Shown one piece after another: positions 1 to 9,592 of a stretch of 64,000 bases of DNA. The notes under the pieces are model-generated. The model was not told the DNA's origin. It searched no databases and saw only the letters and a list, made by a program, of their open reading frames with translations. The DNA is from Seiridium cupressi (taxonomy: Eukaryota > Ascomycota > Sordariomycetes > Amphisphaeriales > Sporocadaceae). The stretch covers positions 25,414 through 89,413 of the forward strand of contig JARVKI010000135.1 in the NCBI GenBank assembly GCA_036674765.1, in the 5' to 3' direction. Both the position numbers and the translations under genes were made by a program. Within the stretch, counting starts at the first letter, position 1. The number at the start of each line of letters is the position of its first letter.

Positions 1-1855
1 GCCAATTAAAAACGGATGAATCCACGCCACACTCGTTGCAAGATATATCAGAAAAGATTGTTGAACTGGATGCAGAATCCGCGACTGCGTTGATGGATTC
101 AGAGTAAAAGTTGCAGGTGACGCTGGAGCCGTAAGTGGCTGAATAGCTCTTGCAGCCCGGGTATTGCTTGCACAGGGCCATACAACCGGCTGAGCCGCAC
201 GAGCCGGAGACGGATGCGGATGCAAAAGGCGCGGCACAAGACTTTGCCTTGCCCATGACGGAAGCCTGACATGTTGAGGCTGGCGCACTTCCCATCTTGT
301 CCAAACAAACTTGACCCGAAGTTGGAGCAGCACACGCGGTTTGAGAAAAGCAGCCCTTGTCCCAGACTTGGGGGGATCCGCCACCAGACTGCGGAGTATA
401 ATGCATATTGGCAACACTGGCGCTCTGCAAGTAACATACAGCAGAGCAGGTTTGCGTTGAGTAGTATGAAAATGATAGACAGCCGGAGTCTGCGAGACAT
501 GCAGTGGCGCACTGGTCTCGCGTCACATCAGCTACCTTGACTGTCTTGTAAGGACCCTTGTTGCTATAGATTCTAGTGCCACAACTTAAGCCAGCAGTTG
601 CCGTCGCCGATGCAATACACCATGTTGGGGTGATACCCGATGATCCAACTGTGGAAGAGGCAGTCGTAGATGTGGACAAAGATGCTGACGTTGATTCAGA
701 CATGGAGCTGGTGCTTGACGTTGCAACTGAACTCAATATCGAGCCGGATTGCGTGGTAGAAGAGTAGCTAGCAGTGGTACTTGAGTCGACATGAGAATCG
801 GTCATCGTGGAACTAACCGTGGCTGATGAATCGACCGGTGTGGTCAGTGTTGTCGTTGTTGGGGTTGTGCTACTCGTGGTTGTCGTAGTAGTCGTCAGGG
901 AACCAGTAGAAGTGAATAGGAGACTGATATTGTCCGAGCTGGATGCATCGACCTCGTTGGACACAAAGACTTCGTCAATGAAGACCACTGCGTATCCGTC
1001 TCCGGTACATGACAACTGAAACCTAATATATCCATCTGAGGAGGATAATGATGTCTCGTCCACGAACTTGAGCCATGGGGTGTTACCGGCTACCGCATTA
1101 GTAACGACGTCAAAGTAGTCCGAGTAAGTTAGGAGTGCATCCCCGTAGTACGCCTCCATTCTACACGTGTTTGCCAATGCGTTGGACAGAATGGTGTAAT
1201 AGAAACGAATAGTGTACTGGGAAGTCTCATCGACATCTTGTAGCTGTTGCTCGATCATGGCCGTGTAGTCTGTGCGCTTAGCCTTGCGACCTTCCGTGAC
1301 AGGAGCCGCGGACATGCGAACGCAGCCAGTGTCTGAGCTGCCGCTTCCTTGGTAACCATATTTCAAGTCAATCTGACAGTTCTCAGAGTCCCAGTCAGCG
1401 ATTCCACCAGGACTATTTGGGTCATATGATCCAAAGGCGCCATTCCCCACATCGTTAGCGACTACCTGTACAGTTGCAGATGTCGTTGCCGAAGACGAAG
1501 ACGTGATCGTCAGACTGGACTCGGACGTGACGGTACTGCTGCCACCGAATGAACTAGACAGGCTAGTGTCGTCCGAGACACTCGAGGTTGATGTCACGGA
1601 TGATGTTGATAGAGATCCCGAGGTCGTTGAAGACTCCGACCCAGAACTAGTCGCAGATCCAGAGATTGTTGACGATTCTGAGTAAGTTGAGATCCCAGAG
1701 GCTGCCGTCGAGCTAGGGGCAGTGGCAGATTCTAACGAACTAGCCAAGCCCGATGAAGGAAATACTGACGAGCACTTCTTCTTGGGTGCTGCCAACTCGG
1801 GAGCAGCCAAGCAGGCTGCGCCGAGGAGAACAAGCGAGGCAATGGTAGACCGCAT
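1..1855 (-). CDS. Secreted Ser/Thr-rich protein with cysteine-rich PAN/apple-like C-terminal modules (3' end outside window)
   Basis: Read on the minus strand, the frame is open for about 618 codons from the ATG at 1855 to the window edge, so the C-terminus is missing. The first 18 or so residues form a signal peptide (MRSTIASLVLLGAACLAAP). A Ser/Thr-rich linker (about 35-130) is followed by a globular section (about 130-310) starting NGAFGSYDPN, which resembles the beta-sandwich, carbohydrate-binding-like domain common in fungal wall proteins. A second Ser/Thr-rich linker (about 315-418) leads to a cysteine-dense region (418 to the edge) with two similar modules, the first around CGTRIYSNKGPY, reminiscent of fungal PAN/apple-like repeats. 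Inference: an O-glycosylated extracellular or wall-attached protein, perhaps adhesive. The gene and its secretion are fairly sure; the domain names are tentative. Confidence 0.8.
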   Translation of the reverse strand, partial: MRSTIASLVLLGAACLAAPELAAPKKKCSSVFPSSGLASSLESATAPSSTAASGISTYSESSTISGSATSSGSESSTTSGSLSTSSVTSTSSVSDDTSLSSSFGGSSTVTSESSLTITSSSSATTSATVQVVANDVGNGAFGSYDPNSPGGIADWDSENCQIDLKYGYQGSGSSDTGCVRMSAAPVTEGRKAKRTDYTAMIEQQLQDVDETSQYTIRFYYTILSNALANTCRMEAYYGDALLTYSDYFDVVTNAVAGNTPWLKFVDETSLSSSDGYIRFQLSCTGDGYAVVFIDEVFVSNEVDASSSDNISLLFTSTGSLTTTTTTTSSTTPTTTTLTTPVDSSATVSSTMTDSHVDSSTTASYSSTTQSGSILSSVATSSTSSMSESTSASLSTSTTASSTVGSSGITPTWCIASATATAGLSCGTRIYSNKGPYKTVKVADVTRDQCATACLADSGCLSFSYYSTQTCSAVCYLQSASVANMHYTPQSGGGSPQVWDKGCFSQTACAAPTSGQVCLDKMGSAPASTCQASVMGKAKSCAAPFASASVSGSCGSAGCMALCKQYPGCKSYSATYGSSVTCNFYSESINAVADSASSSTIFSDISCNECGVDSSVFNW

Positions 1856-3181
1856 TTTCAATCTCCCCAGAAAGTCGCACCAGGAGCAGCCCTTAGCACA
1901 ACAACTGGTTCCAGGAACCCCAGCTATATGTACTGCATAAAAGGACTGCAAGCCACAATGGGACCTACATGGTTACCTCGGGCGAATGCGCCGGCGACAT
2001 CGTGTGTTGCACGATTTGCGTGGTAGCGCAGCTAAGGAAGAGTCGCCGGTTGTGCGCCACCAGCGCGCTAACTACCTTGTTGATGGAACCATCGTGTCGG
2101 GGCCTTCCAGGCATCGCACTCTCGATCTTAACGGTACTAAACGGCTGCGACGAGTTTCGGTAAGCGCGTTGTGCTTCGGTGACCAAGACGCATCTCGACC
2201 GACAACGCCCAGCTTTCGGTTCCGGGGTGAAGCTTTCGCGTGGTGAGCGCGCGCCGTTGCATAGTAAAGCAGCTCGATATCAAGATCCTTGGGTGACCGT
2301 ATCCATGCCGAGGGGGCTTGGGGCTCGGTACCGCCGAGTCGATGGACATATATTTTGTTGTTTGCTGCCGGTTTAGGCTCCGGAATTGGACGCAGATGGA
2401 AGTCAAGCATATCAATAGTCTTATTTTGACGAAGGCTGAAGTGGATTCTACCTTTTTCAGCTTGCCATATTGCAGCCCGTTCTAGTACCTGATTTTGGCC
2501 CAATTCAGCCGAGCGGGTCCCCACGGTCTGCAGTCTGGCCAGCCTACAAGCCACGCCCATGCGGTAACGGGTATAGCGCCTTCTACATGGACCCCTGGTT
2601 TTTGCGGTCAGCTGCCTTGGCGTGAAGTTCCAGTTGAAATTGACCCCTGTGGCGTTCCCTAACATCGGAGATTCGTCGCAGCGCTGTTGAAAGAAGCGCG
2701 GAGAATGTGAAGTCTTCGAAAATTGCAAACATAGAAAGAACACAGCAATAAGGCAGAGAAATAAAATCTAAGTTCAAATATGCTCCTGAGATCAGTCCAT
2801 AATGTGTTGGTATTTGAACCTGCAATTATGCCCTAGATTGATTCTCGTCGATGGTGAACGTGATGCTAATCCAGCTATATGCGAAGCAATTTTCGTAAGC
2901 ATGGATTCGCACCACTCCGGTTTCTGCGTATTGGGCGCGGAGAAGTCGAATTTTTTCCTATGCAGCAATCACCGTAGCGACGGGGCCTTTTGCAGTCAGA
3001 GAATACTACGTAATGTCACCATCGTCGCCAACATGAGCGACAACTACATCCCGACCACGCGTCAAATCGATTAAAACTATCTGGGCAGACAAGCATGGTA
3101 GTGGTATATTCCGAGGCACAGTTATTGGTGGCCCTTAGTCCCCACAAGGCACCGTTATTTTGAACCCAGAGTGCCCAGAGA
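1856..3181. other. Intergenic stretch, no recognisable gene
   Basis: Overlapping open frames of 60-220 codons occur on both strands, but none has a recognisable domain, splice-consistent structure or signal peptide. The first part should hold the promoter of the secreted-protein gene that starts at 1855. Confidence 0.5.
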
Positions 3182-5082
3182 TTATTGACCCACAACAGTT
3201 CCTGCCCTGTGGTAGAAACCTTCTGCCGCATCGAGTGCATTTCTGACTCGATTGAGCAGCTTCTCCGTATCATCCACGCCGACGCTGATACGCACGATGT
3301 GCCGTGGAACACCGTTTGCTTCGGCCAAGTCCAGCTCCCGGAAATGGGCCAGTTGGGCGTATGGAAGCGCGAGAGTAAAATCGGCGCCAATGCTCGTTCC
3401 TTTACAGACATCCAGAGCATCATAGAAAGCCACGGCACTCTGCGGCCCATGGAAGATGATGCTCAAGACGTAGCCGTATCCACCATTCTGGCGGCGGTAT
3501 CATTCATATAGGTGACGAGTGGGTCCTAGCGCAGGATAGTTGACTCTTGCCACTGAAGGATGTTGCGAAAGGACAGTCGCGACAGCCAGGGCACTGCGGC
3601 TGCAATATCGGACACGTTCCACGAAATCGTGGCAGTTCGAGGCGAGAACACTGATGTCTCCCGGGAAAAGAATGTCCTCCCAGGTCGCGGAAAGTCGTGC
3701 ATGTATTCCTTCATGGAACGGGGACTGTGGATTGACAATGACACTCCCGCCCATGACATTTGACGCTCCGCTGAAGATCTTATTCAGACTGGTGATGGCG
3801 ATGTCGACGCACGGGAGAATGTCAACGTTGACGAAGGTACCTAATGTCTCATCGCATACCACCACAAAGCCATAAGTATCAGCGAGTCGGTGGATTCTAT
3901 AGAGATCCGGAGATGCTAGCTGTGGGTTACTGGGGAGCTCGCAGAACAAGGCTTGAATCGGTTCACCTCCCGCTATCTTGCTTTCCAAGTCGTCAAGGTC
4001 TATAGCAGTCCCTCCCCATAGAGGACCACTTTGCCCCATCCACTGCGTTGGACACATTTGACTGTCTCGGCATATGGCCATCTAGAGTTCGCCGTCGTTA
4101 ACGGCCCTGTCAAGCATGGAGGTAAATGGTCACTAACCCGTAGATAACTACCCGTGAGTCATCTGCGGATAGGCCCTCGGGGACGAGGGACCTCGCAACC
4201 GCATGTATCCCACACAGCCCTTTTGGGTACAAGAATACATCTTGCGGGCGAACAAAGAGTCGAGGGGTAGTATCTGACGTCGCAGATGGTGCGATTAGAG
4301 ATTTTATCGTGGTTACTTCTTGAGTCGTAGTGGTGATTGATGGTAAGGACGGTGAGTCTTTCATAACTATAGTGTGCAGGTTGATATCGGGCTTGGTGCA
4401 GAATGAAGTGTCGGTGCAGTGGGACTCGAGGAATTTGAAGTAGCCGATAATGAATTCCGCGTGCCGACTCGAAATCCCATCTCCCGTCTCGCGCCAGAAA
4501 CCCATCGCTATTGGGGATAGGCGGGTATCGTATAAAACGGCGTAGAAAGTTGCCCACCGGAATCCATCCCGATTCAGCCCTCCCTCCCCCCGCTCGCCAA
4601 TCGTGAGACTCGGAGAGGTTGAGAATCGAATATAAGGGGACACAAAATGACTCGCATGCCTTACTGTCAAGTTAACAATCAACCGTTTTGCTGCATGTAT
4701 AGATGGAAAGATCATGCATTTTGTGTTGTTGTCTCGTACGTGTAGTCTATCAAGAACTGCAGAGCTCAAGTTTCGTATTATTTTGTTGACGAACAAGCTG
4801 TTCGCGTATCATTAGGTTTCGATTCCACGCAGCCTTTTATGAATAGATATACATACCGTGGATAGCCTGATCTCATTTGCGACAACACCCATGGCTCACG
4901 TTGCGACCAGCGTACGATAGAATACCATGTTGGGAGCGAGACGCTCACAGCCTGATCCATCGGTCATCATTAGCGCTTTTCCGGTTACTATCATACAAGC
5001 AAATGATGGGGGAGCTGACATGAGCATCGCTTGGCGGCTGAGATTCCCCGAGGGGGAGTGCGTGCGGTGAAGAGGGCCGCAT
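3182..5082 (-). pseudogene. Cystathionine gamma-synthase-like PLP enzyme, frame-broken
   Basis: The minus strand reads as a fungal cystathionine gamma-synthase / O-succinylhomoserine (thiol)-lyase-like protein once introns are removed: exons 5020-5082, 4857-4951, 4138-4797 and 3182-4081, with introns of 69, 59 and 56 nt having GT..AG ends and in-phase joins. Landmarks in order are AVSVSLPTW, SGYPR, MIFPS, TGDGISSRHAE, DVFLYPKG, CDETLG, the PLP-lysine region SLNKIFSG, NVMGG and GVPRHIVRISVG. This family makes cystathionine from an activated homoserine and cysteine (PLP-dependent, cytosolic). Two lesions are visible: a one-base loss near 4009-4012, between LYGEG and DLDDLE, and an in-frame TGA at 3500-3502 just before YRRQNGGYGY. 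The family identity is strong. Being a pseudogene is likely, unless both lesions are sequence errors. A second, functional copy would be expected elsewhere if this one is dead. Confidence 0.8.
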
Positions 5083-5892
5083 GGGACTCGTGAAGCGAAA
5101 ATGTTTCAATGTGAGGATTATCCTTGGCCATTGCGGAAGTTTTCTTGTGGACTTCCTATTGTTTTGTATTTCGGATATATTGTGTACAGGCATTTGCTAT
5201 CGGGGTAGCTAATGGTCACGACCGGCATCGATTGCTCGGAAATTAAGCCGCACGAGAGAAACACAATTGTGAACTGAAGACGTCTTATCAAGATGGCTGT
5301 ACGTCATGACGATTCGGACCGAGCCTCTACGCGCCGTACATGTTACTGTTGTGTAAACACAAGATCATGAACATTCTGAGATTGCCGTGATTGCTTCGTG
5401 TAAGCAAATTAATTTTATAGGTTCTTCTCTTTGTGTCGGGCTAGAGGGGAGTACAGCAACTCGCCCTTCCAGCCGTTCAGGTGCAGACGTAGTATGGGCT
5501 AACCTAATTCGTCATCCGATGGCTATCAACGATATCAGCGGTCATACCCATTGCATTTTAAGATCAATTGAATCATCATTTCTGCCCAGATGTCTTATTT
5601 ATTGGGCAACGAGACACGAAGTGAGCTTAGCATCGAAATAATTAAATACCAACAATTTAAGCATCAGGTGAACAAACATCTTCCCCGAAGTATTGAGGTC
5701 GTCACCGAGCGTTGGTCTTCGATCATTTCCGAGTAGTCGTTTTTTCAAATCCTGCCTGACGTACGTGGCGCGGAGTATGGCTGAGGCTTCTTGGGTATTA
5801 CTCATGCATAACCGCCTATTGGTGACCTTGGATGCCGTCAGGCTCAATCTTTGAATACAACCTGGTCTGGCAGGAAGAATGCTACCGAGTAC
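5083..5892. other. Intergenic stretch, nothing recognised
   Basis: It should contain the former promoter of the cystathionine gamma-synthase-like gene. Only short unconvincing open frames are seen. Confidence 0.45.
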
Positions 5893-6135
5893 TCACCGGA
5901 GTACACAAGCCGGGAGAACGGTAGATGATGTTACACCGATGGCCGGTGCCTTAGCATATACAGACCCATGCACGATATAAGAGAGGTTATGACGCGGATC
6001 CCTGCTGCTACCCTCAGACAAGGCTTTTCCATGAATCCATACACCAATCGGCAGCTGCTGGTGCCTGAAGACTTTTGGGCGAATGGCGTTGAGCGTAAGG
6101 CAGTCTTCCAAGACACCGTTCAGACCGTGACAAGT
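5893..6135 (-). pseudogene. Carboxylesterase (type B) N-terminal fragment, inverted relative to the rest
   Basis: The minus strand encodes EDCLTLN, LPIGVWIHG and SSRDPRHNLSYIV, the order typical of the N-terminal third of fungal type-B carboxylesterases/lipases (the EDCLxLN signature, then the oxyanion-hole HGG region, here HGK). Homology fades after IGVT at about 5900. The rest of the same protein family lies immediately to the right on the opposite strand, so this piece looks like a local inversion of roughly 240 bp. The part that should follow, with the nucleophile elbow GESAG, is not seen on either strand. Confidence 0.7.
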
Positions 6136-7140
6136 TGCTTGGCATCTAGCGACGTACGGAAGGAGGATGACGTATTATTCCGTAGCGGTACTCAGGAGTC
6201 GGGTCCATGATTCTTGAGGCTGTTGGCGGAGGTGTCCAAGCTCCAGTGGAGAGATGCTTACCATCGACTTGTCGATGCAACAGGCTGCAATCTTTCGATC
6301 AGAAGACTGGATTGTCTCCGCAATTTGACAGCGCGATAATTCAACGGCTACATGAACGGAATGAGCTCACGGCTTTACTCGGGTGGGTACTCCATGGCAG
6401 TTAATGGCGACATTGTTCGCAGTATTGAATCTCAATCGCTGGTCAAAGGTCCATACGTCAAAGTACCTCTCATCGCAGGCTCGAATACCGACGAGGGCAC
6501 TGGGCAGGGCCCTTCAGGTATAAACACGACAGAGCAATTGTTTACATGGCTAATCAGTAAGCAACCCGGGGAGCTCAGTGTTTATGGTGCGGGAGTTAAT
6601 TAAATCCACTTTACTCTGTATTCAACACTGCTCACGGACTTCAATAGCTAAAGAGGCTGCTGCATCTTACTCGCAAATGGAGAACTTACCACCAGAAGCT
6701 GCCAATGAAATCTTGAGTCTTTATCCCGATAATTCGACCGGAAACATGGCAGCATATTTGGGAGATTCACCTACATCAGCCCAGGGCCCGATGTGGCGTC
6801 GCACGTCGACATATGCGGGTGACTACCAGCAACACGCTGGCCGTCGAGCGACATGCCAATCGTGGGCAACACATGGAGCACCGGCATATTGTGAGTTTTA
6901 CCTCAGAGACATCGAACGAGAAACTATGGGTGCGTGTTGTGTGTAACATATCTATGTCAGGCTATCGTTTAACGTACACAAGACCAACGCGCATGGATCA
7001 ACGAGGCTGCGCATTTTGAAGAAGTGGTATTCATCTTCAACGACCTTGAAGGTATTGGGCACCATTCCGGAACACGTTTCCACGGCACGCCACCAAATCA
7101 GGCACAGTTGAGTGATATGATGTTGTCTATGTGGGCAAGT
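6136..7140 (+). pseudogene. Carboxylesterase (type B) middle and C-terminal remnant
   Basis: On the plus strand, scattered over three frames, are carboxylesterase segments in the correct order: DDVLFRSGTQESG (just downstream of where GESAG should be), QWRDAYHRLVDATGC and LDCLRNL, then KVPLIAGSNTDEGT, then EILSLYPDN, PMWRRTSTYAGD and CQSWA, and finally FEEVVFIFNDLEGIGHHSG, which carries the catalytic-His region. A likely intron survives at about 6892-6960 (GTGAGT...TGTCAG). At least three frame changes, the missing nucleophile and the loss of homology after about 7135 (MWAS) show a dead gene. The intact enzyme would hydrolyse carboxylic esters and is often secreted. Confidence 0.75.
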
Positions 7141-7439
7141 ATTGAGGAATTCGCTAAAATTGGGAAAGCTCCTTTGGGTTTCCCAATTCCGATACGAGAT
7201 TGGTTGAATCGGTTGAACACGGCTCGTTACGGTTTCCTGCCGGATCATGCACTGCGGGGGAGCTTTTTGCTGCCTAAATATCAAGGCATCTGTGCTTGAA
7301 ATCGTCAGCTTTTGTAGCCCGACAGCCTTGCTGGATGTCAACTTCCTCGGTTCCATTCTCTTCATCTTCAGTCCAGAAAAGGGCAAGCAAACTGCACTTT
7401 GTTCTCGCATGTATCTGGCTATCGCCATTCTCGACGGCC

Positions 7440-9507
7440 ATGGCTGAAGCCTTGGGTGCTGTGGCGAGCGGCATCGCAGTCGCTCAGGTTGCTGGGACGG
7501 CTGGCAGTGCCATATGGAAGCTGAAACAGTTGTGGGATGAAGTTGAAGACGTACCCGAAATCATCAACGACCTGATTGAGCAACTCGGTTGCCTCGATCC
7601 GTCATTATGGGACGCTTAAAGACAATTCAGCCAGCAAGAAATTCCAGCACTGTTCTGGGATCAAACAGCCGCTCGCCGTAGCACAGAATATTGCCGGCGT
7701 GCTCTACAGAAGATCTCTGATCTCACGAACGATTTATCCATGCTCATTGATTCCAAGAAGGGGATACGGCGCAAGATCGGATGCATGAAAGTTGTGTTGA
7801 AGAAACAGCAGATAAGTAGCCTGGAACAAAGGCTGGGAAATGCAATCAGGATGCTTCAAGTTGCTCAACAAGGCTACATAATGTGAGGCGCGAAGTCATT
7901 ATTAGTGAGGGGATATCGGCTGACGTGCTACAGGGCGTTCATGCAGATACAGCCAGATATTGTGGCATACAAGGTAGCTAACCAATTCCGGAACCAAACC
8001 GATGGGCCGCAAATAGCTCTCGAAAAAGACCAAACCGCGGTCACAGACGATGCAATCACATCCGCAGATCGGAGTACAATACCTCAAGCCTCTGTTGGAC
8101 GTATCAGGGCGACGACACCAAATGAAACAACCAAAGAATGGAGAAGTTGGAGAAAGACCGGCCCGTTGACGACCCTATCAACGACTGGGGGCTTTAAAGC
8201 GAGATTTCGACCACCAATGTGGTTGGCAGGCCTAGCATATGCCTGGGAGTTGAGTGTTGTCAAGTCTTACGGCGACTGGAAGTCTCATCTGCAGACTTAC
8301 TCGGTCTCGGGGATATTCAGTATCGTGGAGAGAGGCGATATAAACAGTTTGAAGAGGATTTTCACCATGGGCGAGGCATCACCTTATGATCGCGATGGAC
8401 TAAGTGGAATGATGCTACTTCACGTAAGATTCCCATAGAACATTGTTCTGCTCCTTTTCATACAGTATCGTTGACATTTCAAAACCTTTATGTCGCAGTA
8501 CGCATGCGTTGCTGATTTGAATACTTTCAAATTCATTCTCGGGCTTACAACTTCGTTCGATCCAACGGAAAAAGATGACTTCAGCCGGTTAGTTACTATC
8601 TGTTTAAATTTCCTCTCAAGACTAATAGCCCTCATCTTCCAAAAATAGATCGAAACTTTTACTTTTATTTTTAATCCATATTTGATGCTAACATATGGCG
8701 TAACCGTGTAGGACCGTGGGGGATTACTATGCTGCATACGGTTTACCCCCTGGGAGCTTAGATGATCAATTTGAGACGATTGACACACTAATAAGCCCTG
8801 GACTTCTGTTACAATCGAGCTCTCCAGCATCACTATTGCATTGCAGCTGCCCTAGAGTGCTAGAAATAGCAACTTTCAGACGACTTCAGCCGATATGTTG
8901 TCCACAACACGAACAGGCGACCCTCCAATCTCGCATAGACTGTGCAAGGTGGGTAATTCCGTCCAATAAGCAGGATTACGTCTATATTATAGAAAAGATA
9001 CTTGATCCAGACTGGTCAAAAGACGCAAGTCAGGTCTGTAACTTTCAGGGAAACACATCCTTGCTCCACTTGATCGCTAGGAGGTACGACATCTCTAACT
9101 CAAACCCAAGCTTCCGAAAATTCGCTTTGGAAGTGATTCAGAAGTCCAAGAACCTGCATTACCTCAGCAGCGAAAGAGGTGTGGTTACCCCGTTTGCACA
9201 GCTATATATACGTTGGCATATAAAGAATGATAATCGTTCGAAGTTTTCGCAGCTTCAAGCAACCATGTCATCTTGGCTGCAGCTTATGGATGATGCTGAG
9301 GTGGACCTTGGGCTGTATGGACTTCGAGAAAGCCGACTTCAAGCAATTAATGAGAGGTTGTGTGGTTCTCCGGGCTTGTCTTGGATATGGGGAAGAGACG
9401 CGTTTCAACTCCATTCTGATTGGTGGCTTATTAGCTTCAGGTTTGGGCCGTCAATTGAAGACTGGGTTTTCTATTGGGCGGAACCAACATCAAGAGACAG
9501 CTTATAA
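7440..9507 (+). pseudogene. Fungal STAND-N-like / ankyrin-type protein with one in-frame stop
   Basis: The start at 7440 gives MAEALGAVASGIAVAQV, the usual beginning of the fungal N-terminal domain found before NACHT, ankyrin or similar modules in NLR-like proteins. Exons are 7440-7882, 7934-8423, 8499-8587 and 8712-9507. The three introns (51, 75 and 124 nt) have GT..AG ends, branch-like CTGAC/CTAAC sites and consistent phases (2, 0, 2). The spliced product would be about 605 residues. The N-terminal helical region continues through FWDQTAARRSTEYCRRAL and LAQQGY-like text. A segment around DGLSGMMLLHYACVAD resembles an ankyrin unit, followed by an uncharacterised C-terminal region. The only lesion is a TAA at 7617-7619 (after LWDA), a position where CAA would fit, so a C-to-T change. 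Such proteins are implicated in nonself recognition. The fragment after the stop is otherwise well kept, so the loss is recent or an error. Confidence 0.7.
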
Positions 9508-9592
9508 TGTGATACAACTCAGTGGTTAGTGGTTAAGTTACAGCTGAGCCCGCCATCTTGCACATGGTTACCCTGGTACAGACCCTTTTCAA

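Noticed and set aside
2072..2743. 223-codon open frame on the minus strand
   Set aside because: No domain, no splice structure and an overlapping open frame on the other strand; looks like chance in a balanced-composition region.
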